A stretch of 64,000 bases of DNA from Kribbella steppae (GCF_004342025.1 NZ_SLWN01000014.1:62001-126000), one strand, 5' to 3'. Numbered from the stretch's first letter, positions 39,740 through 48,572 are shown. Notes: generated by a model from the letters alone, not told the origin. Translations and numbers: made by a program.

Positions 39740-39952
39740 GATGGGTGCCCGACTACGAGATCGTCCGCGCCGACGACCCGCGCTGTGCCGAACTCGAGGC
39801 AGCCGGCTACGAGATCGTCGGCGAATCCTGGGCCGGGGATCACCAGGTTCAGCACCGGCGGCGCCGCGATGAACTCGGCCAGCATCGGCGCCAACGAGGC
39901 CCTCGGCTACACGCTGACCGAGCGGTGGCGCTCGTACGCCCCTAAAGGCTGA
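39740..39952 (+). pseudogene. Broken GNAT acetyltransferase gene
   Basis: One frame gives a GNAT-style N-terminus (PDYEIVRADDPRCAELEAAG, then YEIVGESWAG). From about 39845 another frame gives a GNAT C-terminus: GGAAMNSASIGANEALGYTL, then TERWRSYAP and a stop. The NxxSIxxNEALGY signature is typical of acetyl-CoA-dependent GNATs, but the central acetyl-CoA-binding region is missing. So the gene has an internal deletion and frame change. Confidence 0.7.
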
Positions 39953-40481
39953 TGGTCACAGGCCGCTGCGGTGGGCTGAGCGGGTCGGTGGCCAGGCGGG
40001 CGTGCCGCTCGACGTCGTACCGCGTGCCGTCGTACGCGAGCCGCTGACGCTCGAGGCCCTCGTAGAGGAAACCGGCGCTGCCGGCCACCCCGCACGAGGC
40101 CGGGTTGTTCATCCGGTGACCGAGCTCGAGCCGGTAGAGACCGGCGTCCTGGTGGGCCCAGTTGGCCAGCGCGCGAAGAGCGTCCCGGGCGATGCCCTGG
40201 CCGCGGACCTCGGCGAGTGTCCAGTACCAGGTCCAGCCCACCTGGTGCCGGTCGATGTTCGTCACCGCGACGCAGCCGATCGGGTGGTCGTCGGCGTCTG
40301 CGACGGCGTACACGTGCCCGTTGTCCAGGTCGGCGACCCGGCCGATCCAGTCGACCGCAGAGGCCGTGTCCACGATCCCGCCCTGGTACACCATCTCGGG
40401 ATCCTGGTGCGCCGCCGACAACCGCAGCGCATCAGCTGTCCGCCACCGCCGAAGTTCCAGCTGCCCCAGGCCATATCCCAT
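39942..40481 (-). CDS. GNAT family N-acetyltransferase (RimJ/RimL type)
   Basis: The 179-residue protein follows the RimJ/L pattern: the start LGQLELRRWRTADALRLSAA, the AIVDTASAVDWIGRVA-like region, IGCVAVTNIDRHQVGWTWYW and the acetyl-CoA loop EVRGQGIARDALRALANWAH. YRLELGHRMNNPASCGVAGS-type residues then cover the NxxS motif. Such enzymes acetylate protein N-termini, amino groups or antibiotics. The substrate is unknown. Its end overlaps the GNAT remnant on the other strand by about 10 bp. It is divergent from the SDR gene with a 97-bp gap. Confidence 0.88.
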   Translation of the reverse strand: MGYGLGQLELRRWRTADALRLSAAHQDPEMVYQGGIVDTASAVDWIGRVADLDNGHVYAVADADDHPIGCVAVTNIDRHQVGWTWYWTLAEVRGQGIARDALRALANWAHQDAGLYRLELGHRMNNPASCGVAGSAGFLYEGLERQRLAYDGTRYDVERHARLATDPLSPPQRPVTISL

Positions 40482-40578
40482 CCATCGAATCTACCGCCGA
40501 CACCTCCCGGGCAAACCCTCTCCCGGCGCGTACACCCGCGGACGGGCGTCCCGATCGCGAGGCGGGCAGGATAGGCGC

Positions 40579-41346
40579 ATGGCATATCTGGATTTCAGGG
40601 ATCAGGTCGTCGTGGTGACCGGCGCCAGCAGCGGGATCGGTGCCGCGGCGGCGGTCGGGTTCGCGGAGACCGGGGCGACGGTCGCGCTGCACTACCACCG
40701 CAACTCCGACGGCGCGAAGCACACGCTGGGAGCGGTCCAGACGGCGGGCGGTACGGCGTCCGTGCACCAGGCCGACCTGGCCGACCCAGCCTCGGCGGGC
40801 ATGCTGATCGACGACGTGCTGGCGAAGCACGGGCGGATCGACGTACTGGTGAACAACGCCGGTGACCTGGTCAACCGCTCGCCGGTGACCGACGTACCGG
40901 ACGAGGAGTTCCACCGGATCCTCGACGTGAACCTGACCTCGGTGTTCGCGCTCTCCCGCCGGATCGTGCCGGTGTTCCGCGGGCAGGGCGGCGGCAGCAT
41001 CATCAACGTCACCTCGATCGCCGGCCGGCACGGCGGGGGTGGCGGGTCGGTCGTGTACGCGACCAGCAAGGGCGCGGTCAGCACCTTCACCCGCGGTCTG
41101 GCCAAGGAACTCGCGCCGGACGGCATCCGCGTCAACGCGATCTCGCCGGGCGTGATCAAGACCCCGTTCCACGATCGGCACACCGCCGAGGAGCAGCTGA
41201 ACGGGATGATCGCGACCATCCCGATGGGCCGCACCGGTACGCCGCACGAGTGTGTCGGCACCATCCTGTTCCTGGCCTCGGAGCGGATGAGCTCCTACGT
41301 CACCGGCCAGATCATCGAGGTCAACGGCGGCCAACTGATGCCATAA
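40579..41346 (+). CDS. SDR family oxidoreductase (FabG-like)
   Basis: This 255-residue classical short-chain dehydrogenase has the TGASSGIG cofactor motif at about residue 14, NNAGD at about 90, the catalytic Ser in INVTSIAGRHG, the YxxxK pair in VVYATSKGAVSTFTRGLAKE, and NAISPGVIKTPFHDRH at the end of the Rossmann fold. The C-terminus closes with MSSYVTGQIIEVNGGQLMP. The YHRN after the second strand suggests NADPH preference. The substrate is not known. ATG at 40579 has an AGG just upstream. A strong hairpin terminator follows the stop at 41352. Confidence 0.9.
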   Translation: MAYLDFRDQVVVVTGASSGIGAAAAVGFAETGATVALHYHRNSDGAKHTLGAVQTAGGTASVHQADLADPASAGMLIDDVLAKHGRIDVLVNNAGDLVNRSPVTDVPDEEFHRILDVNLTSVFALSRRIVPVFRGQGGGSIINVTSIAGRHGGGGGSVVYATSKGAVSTFTRGLAKELAPDGIRVNAISPGVIKTPFHDRHTAEEQLNGMIATIPMGRTGTPHECVGTILFLASERMSSYVTGQIIEVNGGQLMP

Positions 41347-41351
41347 GCAAC

Positions 41352-41386
41352 GGGCTCTGGCGGCGGACGGGCCGCCGCCAGAGCCC
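41352..41386. terminator. Strong bidirectional hairpin terminator
   Basis: GGGCTCTGGCGGCGG pairs over all 15 bases with CCGCCGCCAGAGCCC around an ACGGG loop. It lies between the convergent SDR and ABC permease genes, with no T-tract. Confidence 0.8.
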
Positions 41387-41394
41387 GGTGTGCC

Positions 41395-42189
41395 CTACTG
41401 CGACAGAGTGCGGAAACGGTGGGCCGACAGCGGCAGGAAGACCGCGATCAGCACCAACGGTCCGATGACTGCCGCTGCCTCGGCGTGAGTACCGATCCAG
41501 CTGGCTGTCGAGGACGGGTCGGGGTTACCGAAGAGCGCCCGGGATGCGGTTGCGGTGGCGGACAGTGGATTCCACTGAGCAATGGTTCCGAGCCACTCCG
41601 GCATCGTGGAGGTGGCGACGAAGGCGCTGGACAGGAAGCCGATCGGCCAGACCAGCACCTGCACCATCGTCACGCTCTGCGCGTTCTTCACCGTCAGCCC
41701 GATGAAGATCCCCACCCACAGCAACGCGAACCGCAGCAACAGCAGCAATCCGAACGCCGCCAGCGCCGACGGCAACCCTTCGTGGAACCGCCAGCCGAGC
41801 GCGAGCCCGGCCGCGATCAGTACGATCAGCGTCACCGCCGAGTCGAGCATGTCCGCGATGCACCGCCCGAGGACGACGGCCGCCGAGCTCATCGGCAGCG
41901 ACCGGAACCGGTCCGTCACTCCCTTGTCCTTGTCCTGGGTGACCGCCGTCATCGTGCCTTCCAGGCCGAACAGCATCGCCAGCGCGAAGATGCCCGGCAC
42001 CAGGAGCTCGTAGTACGACTGACCGTCCGGGAAGTCCATCGCGCCGCCGAGCAGCGCGCCGAACATCAGCAGCATCAGCACCGGGAAGAACCAGTTGAAG
42101 ATGATCAGCCCCGGCTGCATCCGCCAGTGCACCAACGTCCGCCGCGCGATCGTCCAACTGTCCGCCAAAGCCCAACCAAAGGCTGTCAT
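41395..42189 (-). CDS. ABC-2 type transporter permease (DrrB-like)
   Basis: This 264-residue membrane protein has six predicted helices: QPGLIIFNWFFPVLMLLMFG, the region LVPGIFALAMLFGLEGTMTA, AVTLIVLIAAGLALGWRF, FGLLLLLRFALLWVGIFIGL, VQVLVWPIGFLSSAFVAT and AAVIGPLVLIAVFLPLSA. DKDKGVTDRFRSLPMSSAAV is the conserved ABC-2 loop seen in DrrB-like daunorubicin or lipid exporters. It overlaps the ATPase gene by 4 nt and forms the membrane half of the exporter. ATG at 42189 was chosen because the longer frame is arginine-rich out-of-frame sequence. Substrate not determined. Confidence 0.9.
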   Translation of the reverse strand: MTAFGWALADSWTIARRTLVHWRMQPGLIIFNWFFPVLMLLMFGALLGGAMDFPDGQSYYELLVPGIFALAMLFGLEGTMTAVTQDKDKGVTDRFRSLPMSSAAVVLGRCIADMLDSAVTLIVLIAAGLALGWRFHEGLPSALAAFGLLLLLRFALLWVGIFIGLTVKNAQSVTMVQVLVWPIGFLSSAFVATSTMPEWLGTIAQWNPLSATATASRALFGNPDPSSTASWIGTHAEAAAVIGPLVLIAVFLPLSAHRFRTLSQ

Positions 42190-43139
42190 GCTGCCACCCC
42201 CGGGCCGGTCAGGTGGAGGAAGACCTCGTCGAGGGTCGGTCTGCGCAACGTGATGTCCTCCGGTTCGATTCTTGCCTCGTGCAATGAATTCGCGATCGAC
42301 ACCAGCGCCCGGGTGCGGTCCTTGACCGGCACACTGATCCGTACGTCGTTGACCCGGATCTCGCCGTCCGCCAGAGGTTCCGCCAACTCGACCACGCGTG
42401 CCACCTCCGCCGGATCCGCCAGCACCAGGTCCAGCCAGTCCGACCCGAGCCGGGTCTTCAGTTCGTCCGGAGTGCCCTCGGCAACGACAACCCCTTCCTT
42501 GAGCATCGAGATCCGGTTCGCCAGTTGATCCGCCTCCTCCAGGTACTGCGTAGTCAGCAACACCGTCGTCCCGCCGTCGACCAGTTGCCGAATGGCGGAC
42601 CACACCTCGAGCCGCCCGGCCGGGTCCAGCCCGGTGGTCGGCTCGTCCACGAACAGCACCGCCGGCGCCACGATCAGGCTCGCGGCCAGGTCGAGCCGCC
42701 GCCGCATCCCGCCGGAGTACTTCGTCACCGCCTGGCCGGCCGCCTCGGTCAGGCTGAACCGCTCGAGCAGTTCGTCCGCCCGTCGTACCGCGGTCGCATG
42801 GCCCAGGTGGTTCAGCCGGCCGAACATCACCAGGTTCTGCTTGCCGGTCAGCACTTCGTCGACCGCCGAGTACTGGCCGACGAGTCCGATCCGGCGACGT
42901 ACCTCCGCGCCTTGGCGGCGTACGTCGTACCCCGCGATCGTCGCCGTACCGGAATCCAGTTCGAGCAGTGTGGACAGGATCCGCACCGCTGTCGTCTTGC
43001 CGGCGCCGTTGGGGCCGAGGAGCCCCGTCACGGTGCCGGCGGTGACCTCCAGGTCGAAACCGTTCAGACCTGCCCCGTCGGTGCCGCCTTTGTAGTTCTT
43101 CCGTACGCCGACGGCCTCGATCACACGTTCCGTAGTCAC
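42186..43139 (-). CDS. ABC transporter ATP-binding protein (DrrA-like)
   Basis: This 317-residue ATPase energises the adjoining permease. Walker A is GLLGPNGAGKTTAVRIL, the ABC signature YSGGMRRRLDLAASLI, Walker B AVLFVDEPTTGLDPAGR, and the switch region TTVLLTTQYLEEADQL. After about residue 225 an extra C-terminal domain of the DrrA type follows (LGSDWLDLVLADPAEVARVV; ISVPVKDRTRALVSIANSLH). It is divergent from a TetR gene; a perfect 15-bp palindrome lies between them, so expression is probably induced by the exported compound. Confidence 0.93.
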   Translation of the reverse strand: MTTERVIEAVGVRKNYKGGTDGAGLNGFDLEVTAGTVTGLLGPNGAGKTTAVRILSTLLELDSGTATIAGYDVRRQGAEVRRRIGLVGQYSAVDEVLTGKQNLVMFGRLNHLGHATAVRRADELLERFSLTEAAGQAVTKYSGGMRRRLDLAASLIVAPAVLFVDEPTTGLDPAGRLEVWSAIRQLVDGGTTVLLTTQYLEEADQLANRISMLKEGVVVAEGTPDELKTRLGSDWLDLVLADPAEVARVVELAEPLADGEIRVNDVRISVPVKDRTRALVSIANSLHEARIEPEDITLRRPTLDEVFLHLTGPGVAA

Positions 43140-43168
43140 TTCCCACCTCTCGCCGGGTTGAACCGTAG

Positions 43169-43183
43169 AGTGTACCGTACACT
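43169..43183. promoter_or_regulatory. Perfect palindrome, likely TetR operator for the ABC exporter
   Basis: AGTGTAC-C-GTACACT is a perfect 15-bp palindrome, 30 bp from the ATPase start and about 50 bp from the TetR start. A further GTAC follows at 43184-43187. Its place in the divergent gap suits repression of both genes. Confidence 0.72.
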
Positions 43184-43234
43184 GTACGACTCAGGTACGA
43201 TCGGGTCAACGACGAGCGGTTGGAGTTTGTTCCC

Positions 43235-44002
43235 TTGAGTCCGAAGAAGGCGGCAGCGCCCGATCCGGCGCGCAGTCTGGCGCTGCTGTGGGGCAGTCAC
43301 ACGAAGGCAGGCCGATCCGGCCTGACGGTGCGGTCGATCGTCGACACCGCGATCGAGCTGGCCGACGCGAACGGGCTCGAGGCGGTCTCGATGCGGATGG
43401 TGGCCGAGCAGCTGAAGGTCGGCACGATGTCGCTCTACACGCACGTCCCGGGCAAGGGCGAGCTGACCGACCTGATGTTCGACACCGTGTACGGCGACCT
43501 GTACGCCGACGTCGACGAGCCGGCCCGGCAGCCAGGCGGCTGGCGGGGCGCGCTGGAGTTCATCGCCCAGCGCAACTGGGACGTGCTCACCAAGCACGCG
43601 TGGATCCACGAGGTCCCGACGATGCGGAACGCACTGGGCCCCAACATCACGCTGAAGTACGAGGCCGAGCTCCGTCCGCTGGACGGCCTCGGCCTGACCG
43701 ACGTCGAGATGGACTCGGCCCTGACGCTCGTCCTCACCCACGTCCACGGCACGGCCCGCGCCGGCGCCGAACAACTCCGCACCCAACGCGACACCGGCCT
43801 GTCCGATCAGGAATGGTGGCGAGAGATATCCCCGACCCTGACCCACGTCATGGCCGGTGCGGCCGACCGCTTCCCGGTGGCCGGCCGCGTAGGCACCTCA
43901 GTCGGCGAACACTTCCAGTCCGTCATCGACCCAGCCCATGCCCTCTCCTTCGGCCTGACCCGGATCCTCGACGGCATCTCGTTGCTGATCGACGAGCGCT
44001 AG
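43235..44002 (+). CDS. TetR/AcrR family regulator with TetR-type C-terminal domain
   Basis: This 255-residue protein, read from TTG at 43235, has a lysine/alanine-rich lead (SPKKAAAPDPARSLALLWGS), a helix-turn-helix (VRSIVDTAIELADANGLEAV, then MRMVAEQLKVGTMSLYTHVP) and a C-terminal domain of the tetracycline repressor type (ELTDLMFDTVYGDLYADVDE; ITLKYEAELRPLDGLGLTDV). It probably represses the divergent DrrA/DrrB-like exporter through the palindrome at 43169. TTG at 43220 would add five residues; GGAG at 43222 favours 43235. The stop overlaps that of the convergent FMN reductase gene. Confidence 0.88.
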   Translation: MSPKKAAAPDPARSLALLWGSHTKAGRSGLTVRSIVDTAIELADANGLEAVSMRMVAEQLKVGTMSLYTHVPGKGELTDLMFDTVYGDLYADVDEPARQPGGWRGALEFIAQRNWDVLTKHAWIHEVPTMRNALGPNITLKYEAELRPLDGLGLTDVEMDSALTLVLTHVHGTARAGAEQLRTQRDTGLSDQEWWREISPTLTHVMAGAADRFPVAGRVGTSVGEHFQSVIDPAHALSFGLTRILDGISLLIDER

Positions 44003-44601
44003 CCGTTGAGCAGATCCTCGAACGGGGTGGGGTTCTCGTACGGGTCGGCCTGCGTGGGGGTTTCGTGGTGGAGGCTCGCCACCAGTTCCGTCGCGGCCTG
44101 TGCGATCCGGGTCCGGAGCTTGGTCGCGCCGGTGCCCCAGTCGGTCGAGGCGGCGTACACGCCGGTGGCGACGGGGAGCGCCTTCAAGTAGGCGAACAGG
44201 GGGCGAAGGGCGAAATCGAGCACCAGCGAGTGGCGCTCAGTGCCGCCGGTCGCGCCGAGCAGGATCGGCTTGCCGGCCAGTGCCTTGTCGTCGAGTACGT
44301 CGAAGAACATCTTGAACAGCCCGCTGTACGACGCGCTGAACGTCGGGGTCACCGCGATCACCGCATCCGCCTGGGTGACCGTGTCGAGCACCTTGCTCAG
44401 CTCCTCGGACGGGAAGCCGGTGAGCAGGTTGTTCGTCAGGTCGTGCGCGTAGTCGCGCACCTCGATGGTCTCGACCCGCGACGCGATCCCGCGACCGGAC
44501 AACTCGTCCCGAACCGCGGCCGCCAGTTGGTCGGCGAGTAGCCGGGACGACGAAGGTGTCGTCAGCCCGGCCGTCACCACGGCGATCATACGCTCGGTCA
44601 T
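43999..44601 (-). CDS. NADPH-dependent FMN reductase (CE1759 type)
   Basis: The 200-residue flavodoxin-like reductase supplies reduced FMN to the LLM monooxygenase encoded just upstream. It has IAVVTAGLTTPSSSRLLADQ at the start, AVIAVTPTFSASYSGLFKMF as the FMN-binding helix region, and KPILLGATGGTERHSLVLDF. The paired arrangement of this reductase with a CE1758-type LLM protein is a known actinobacterial pair. ATG overlaps the LLM stop by 4 nt. No substrate can be assigned. Confidence 0.88.
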   Translation of the reverse strand: MTERMIAVVTAGLTTPSSSRLLADQLAAAVRDELSGRGIASRVETIEVRDYAHDLTNNLLTGFPSEELSKVLDTVTQADAVIAVTPTFSASYSGLFKMFFDVLDDKALAGKPILLGATGGTERHSLVLDFALRPLFAYLKALPVATGVYAASTDWGTGATKLRTRIAQAATELVASLHHETPTQADPYENPTPFEDLLNG

Positions 44602-45710
44602 GCTGTCGGCTCCTCGATCGTCTCCAGGTCGCGGGCCCGCTCGGCCGCAGCCTTCAGTGAAGCGTGATTCGGTGCGTCCGGCACATGCGCCGGCTTCTTG
44701 GCGGCGAACTCCTTGCGCAGCACCGGAACGACCTCGGACCCGAGGATGTCCAGCTGCTCCAGCACGGTCTTCAACGGCAGTCCGGCGTGGTCCATCAGGA
44801 ACAGCTGCCGCTGGTAGTCACCGAAGTGCTCCCGGAACGTCAGCGTCCGCTCGATCACCTGCTGCGGGCTCCCGACCGTCAACGGCGTCTCCCGGCTGAA
44901 GTCCTCCAGCGACGGACCGTGCCCGTAGACCGGCGCGTTGTCGAAGTACGGCCGGAACTCCCGCACCGCGTCCTGCGAGTTCTTCCGCATGAAGACCTGA
45001 CCGCCGAGTCCGACGATCGCCTGGTCCGCGGCGCCGTGCCCGTAGTGCTCGAAGCGGCTGCGGTAGAGCTCGATCATCCGCTTGGTGTGCGTGACCGGCC
45101 AGAAGATGTTGTTGTGGAAGAAGCCGTCACCGTAGTACGCCGCCTGCTCGGCGATCTCGGGCGACCGGATCGACCCGTGCCAGACGAACGGCGGTACGCC
45201 GTCCAGTGGTCGAGGCGTCGCGGTGAAGCCCTGCAACGGCGTACGGAACTTGCCTTCCCAGTCGACCACGTCCTCGCGCCAGAGCCGGCGCAGCAGGGCG
45301 TAATTCTCGACCGCGAGGGCGATGCCGTTGCGGATGTCCTGGCCGAACCACGGGTACACCGGGCCGGTGTTGCCGCGACCCATCATCAGGTCGACCCGGC
45401 CGTCGGCGAGGTGCTGCAGCATCGCGTAGTCCTCGGCGATCTTCACCGGGTCATTGGTGGTGATCAGGGTGGTCGCGGTCGACAGGATCAGCTTCGACGT
45501 CTTCGCCGCGATGAACCCGAGCTGCGTGGTCGGGGAGGACGGGACGAACGGCGGGTTGTGGTGCTCACCCTGGGCGAACACGTCCAAGCCCACCTCTTCG
45601 GCCTTCAGCGCGATCGTCACCATCGCCTTGATCCGCTCGCCTTCGCTCACGGTCCGGCCGGTGGTCGGGTCCTCGGTCACGTCACCGACGCTGAACACAC
45701 CGAACTGCAT
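44598..45710 (-). CDS. LLM class flavin-dependent oxidoreductase (CE1758 type)
   Basis: This 370-residue bacterial-luciferase-like TIM barrel has MQFGVFSVGDVTEDPTTGRT at the start, then EEVGLDVFAQGEHHNPPFVP, TKLILSTATTLITTNDPVKI, ALLQHLADGRVDLMMGRGNTG and PYFDNAPVYGHGPSLEDFSR toward the end. It would oxidise a substrate with O2 using FMNH2 from the neighbouring reductase, with which it overlaps by 4 nt. An imperfect palindrome with an AT-rich core lies 19 bp upstream. The pathway is unknown. Confidence 0.9.
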   Translation of the reverse strand: MQFGVFSVGDVTEDPTTGRTVSEGERIKAMVTIALKAEEVGLDVFAQGEHHNPPFVPSSPTTQLGFIAAKTSKLILSTATTLITTNDPVKIAEDYAMLQHLADGRVDLMMGRGNTGPVYPWFGQDIRNGIALAVENYALLRRLWREDVVDWEGKFRTPLQGFTATPRPLDGVPPFVWHGSIRSPEIAEQAAYYGDGFFHNNIFWPVTHTKRMIELYRSRFEHYGHGAADQAIVGLGGQVFMRKNSQDAVREFRPYFDNAPVYGHGPSLEDFSRETPLTVGSPQQVIERTLTFREHFGDYQRQLFLMDHAGLPLKTVLEQLDILGSEVVPVLRKEFAAKKPAHVPDAPNHASLKAAAERARDLETIEEPTA

Positions 45711-45728
45711 CCTGTCCTCCTCAGACTT

Positions 45729-45750
45729 GGTAGTTAACTATTAAACTACC
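45729..45750. promoter_or_regulatory. Palindrome upstream of the LLM/FMN reductase pair
   Basis: GGTAGTT and AACTACC flank an AT-rich 8-bp core (AACTATTA). The 22-bp dyad resembles sites bound by MarR/HxlR-type regulators and lies 19 bp upstream of the LLM ATG, where it would overlap the promoter. No regulator gene is adjacent. Confidence 0.55.
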
Positions 45751-45865
45751 TTTGCCCCGCATAACGCCAATCCATGGTCCGGGCATTCCCCGCTCTTGTC
45801 AGGTCGGGTCCATGTGGTGAAACCTGTTCCCACCACGCGAAACCTCACCGCCCCGAGGAGCGTTC

Positions 45866-47514
45866 ATGTCGCACCGCCTGACCCGTCGCGTCCTACTCGG
45901 CAGCGCCGCCGCCGTCCCCGCGACCACCTTCATCACCGCGCCCGCCACTGCCGTCGGACCCCGCGATCTCTCGACCCGTCTCCTCGAAGAGTCGGCCCCC
46001 ATCCACTGATTCCGGACATCTCGTACGCCGGTTATCGCGGCGGCTCGAGGCCACGTCGCCCAGGTGTCGTCGCGCGTGTCACCGACTTCGGCGCCCGTCC
46101 AGGCAGCTCCGACGACTCTGCTGCCGCCTTCAACAGGGCAGTTGAGTACGCCGGAACACGCGGCGGCGGCACTGTCGTCGTACCGCCCGGTGTCTATCGG
46201 CTCGACTCGCCGGTGTGGATCCACTGGTCCGGCGTCGTCCTGAAAGGCTCCGGCCGGGAGCGCACGATCCTGCACTTCACCCGGCCGATCGAGGAGAGCT
46301 ACCGGCCGAACCTGCAGTCGACCGGCAACAGCCGCTGGTCCTGGACCGGTGGGCAGATCTGGGTGATCGCACCCGAACGGAAGGCCCGCTCCGAGGCCGA
46401 GGACTTCGCCTCGACCGAAGGCTGGCTGCTCGGTGAGACGCTGGCCGATGTCGGGTCTGCGTCTCGTGGTCAGCAGACGCTGGTCGTGTCGTCGACCGAG
46501 CACCTCGCGGCCGGCGACATCGTCGTACTGGAGACCGACAATCCGGCGGATGCCGGCGTACTGCGGCATCTGGCCGGGGACGTGCCCGGGACGCGGGAGT
46601 ACGACTGGCCGGTGAAGGCGCCGCAGCTCACGACCGGATCGGGTGGGCAGTACGTGCAGTACGCGAAATTGCAGTGGCCGGTGCGGATCGCGGAGGTGCT
46701 CGGGGACCGGCTGGTCCGGTTGGCGCAGCCGCTGCGGTACGACCTCCGGCCGAGTTGGCCGTCGCGGCTGCGGGAGATCGGGCCGACCGTGCATGACGTC
46801 GGTGTGGAGTCGCTGACGATCCGGAACGAGTTGCGTCCGATGACCGCGCACAACAAGCACCCAGGCTCGAACGGCCTGTGTTTCCAGGCGGTTCACGACT
46901 GCTGGGCGGACGACGTACGGGTGGAAAACTGCGATCTCGGGTTCGGGTTCACCACGACCAAGGCGGTGACGTTGGCGAATGTGGTCGTCGGCGGGCGGTC
47001 CGCGCACCACAGCTTCGCGTGCCGGATGCAGTCCCACGACAACCTGGTCGACGGGTTCGAGATCGAGCCGTTCTCCGTGCCGCTGCCGACGGGCGCGCTG
47101 CACCACGGGCTCAACCTGGAGGGGTTGTCGGCCGGCAACGTCTGGCGGCGCGGGCAGATGGCAGAGGGGACGTTCGACACTCACCGGGCGATGCCGTTCG
47201 AGAACGCCCGAACGGACATCACCCTGGTCAACAACGGTCGCGTCGGCGGCTCGGCTGCCTCAGGTCCACTCTTCGGCGCCCGGATCGCGCACTGGAACAT
47301 CCGGATCACCTCCGGCAGCCCGTACGCGATCCACCTCGCCGACGTCGCTCCCCGCAGCATCACCGTCGGCCTCCAAGGCCTGACCTGGGACGCCAGCGGC
47401 CTCCCCCGAGACTTCCAAGGCGACCTCGAGAACGGCACCTTCCTACTGGGCCAGCGCCCGGCCATTCCCGACCTGTACGCCGCCCAACGCCAACTCAGGC
47501 GCGATGGGGCTTGA
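45866..47514 (+). CDS. Secreted pectate-lyase-fold protein; frame broken after the Tat signal
   Basis: ATG at 45866, preceded by GAGGAG, opens a Tat signal (LTRRVLLGSAAAVPATTF) but meets TGA at 46007. The mature domain continues in another frame to 47514. If the C-run at 45996-46000 had six C's, the two frames would join as ESAP-HPLIPDISYAG. The body has a Pectate_lyase_3 start (VTDFGARPGSSDDSAAAFNR; GGGTVVVPPGVYRLDSPVWI) and beta-helix rungs (VESLTIRN, VRVENCDLGFGFTTTKAVTL). Such right-handed beta-helix proteins cleave or bind plant or bacterial polysaccharides outside the cell. The loss of one base could be natural or a sequencing slip. The end overlaps the TPR gene. Confidence 0.75.
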
Positions 47515-47839
47515 GCAAGTCCTCGTCACCGGTGAGCGCCGCCGCAATCCGGCGGTGCTTGCCGGCCTCGTCGGCGCGCGACTGCCGCTCGAGCGTCCGC
47601 GCCAGCATCAAATGCGCGTAGTACTCGGTCGGCTCCCGCTCGATCACCTCGAGCAAGTGCTCCTCAGCAGGCTTCAACAACGCCGCGTGGTAGTAGGCCC
47701 GAGCCAACAACAACCGGGTCCCAACGTCGTCCGGCGTCTCCTCCACGACCGGCCGCAACGCCCGGATCGCCCCCCGATAGTCCCGCCCATCGAAGTACTG
47801 CTGCCCAAGCCCATAACTCAACGCCCGCATATCTTCCAC
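47495..47839 (-). CDS. Tetratricopeptide-repeat protein
   Basis: This 114-residue protein consists of about three TPR units: MRALSYGLGQQYFDGRDYRG, TPDDVGTRLLLARAYYHAAL and PTEYYAHLMLARTLERQSRA. TPRs form helical scaffolds for protein contacts. GTG at 47839 is preferred because AGGAGG lies 8 nt upstream; the ATG three codons later is too far from it. It is convergent with the pectate-lyase-fold gene, with a 20-bp overlap, and follows the GNAT gene on the same strand. The partner is unknown. Confidence 0.82.
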   Translation of the reverse strand: MEDMRALSYGLGQQYFDGRDYRGAIRALRPVVEETPDDVGTRLLLARAYYHAALLKPAEEHLLEVIEREPTEYYAHLMLARTLERQSRADEAGKHRRIAAALTGDEDLLKPHRA

Positions 47840-47914
47840 CGCGAAAACCTCCTGTCTGGGGTACGGACAAGACAGGAACACCCCGGCGCACGGAGCTATT
47901 CCGTGGGCCGGGGC

Positions 47915-48397
47915 TCAGGAACCCAGGTGGGTGAGGGCGTTGTCGGTGAGGCGGTAGACGGTCCATTCGTCTTGGGGTTGGGCGCCTAGGGACTTGTAGA
48001 AGTCGATGGCGGGGGTGTTCCAGTCGAGGACGGACCATTCGAGGCGTTCGTAGTTCTTGCGGACGCATTCCTGGGCCAGGGCGACCAGGAGGGCTTTGCC
48101 GAGGCCGGAGCCGCGGGTTTCGGGGCGGACGAAGAGGTCTTCGAGGTAGATGCCGTGGACGCCGCGCCAGGTGGAGAAGCTGAGGAACCAGATGGCGCAA
48201 CCGGCCACCACGCCCTCGTGTTCGGCGACGTGGCAGAAGGCCTTGGGGGACTCGCCGAAGAGCGCGGTCTCCAGCTGTTCCGCGGTGAGCTTGCACTCGT
48301 CGGGGGCTCGTTCGTACTCCGCCAGGCCGTAGACCAGTTCCACGATCGCCGGTACGTCGTCCGGCCGCGCGCGCCGTACACGTTCGTCAGTCTGCAT
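47915..48397 (-). CDS. GNAT family N-acetyltransferase
   Basis: This 160-residue protein has the diamine/thialysine-acetyltransferase-like pattern: VRRARPDDVPAIVELVYGLA, YERAPDECKLTAEQLETALF, IWFLSFSTWRGVHGIYLEDL, the acetyl-CoA loop RPETRGSGLGKALLVALAQE and YERLEWSVLDWNTPAIDFYK. SSAT-like members acetylate polyamines or thialysine. ATG at 48397 begins the conserved domain. The gene lies downstream of nothing on its strand, and the start faces PhoD across 175 bp. Confidence 0.9.
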   Translation of the reverse strand: MQTDERVRRARPDDVPAIVELVYGLAEYERAPDECKLTAEQLETALFGESPKAFCHVAEHEGVVAGCAIWFLSFSTWRGVHGIYLEDLFVRPETRGSGLGKALLVALAQECVRKNYERLEWSVLDWNTPAIDFYKSLGAQPQDEWTVYRLTDNALTHLGS

Positions 48398-48572
48398 TGG
48401 ACCATCCTGCACTCTGGCCCAGGTACCGAACATTCCTGTTAACTTACCGAGCAACTTCGCGAAAGCTACCAGACACCCGTCAACTGAAAACTGGCCATGC
48501 CTCTGCTGCCCCGCCCCACCGCCCCGGTCAGCGCCTTCCCACCCTGACACCGCCCGTCACAGGAGGAATTCC

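Noticed and set aside
41395..43209. A single 604-aa ABC protein
   Set aside because: Only the C-terminal 264 residues are protein-like; the upstream part is an out-of-frame reading of the ATPase gene.
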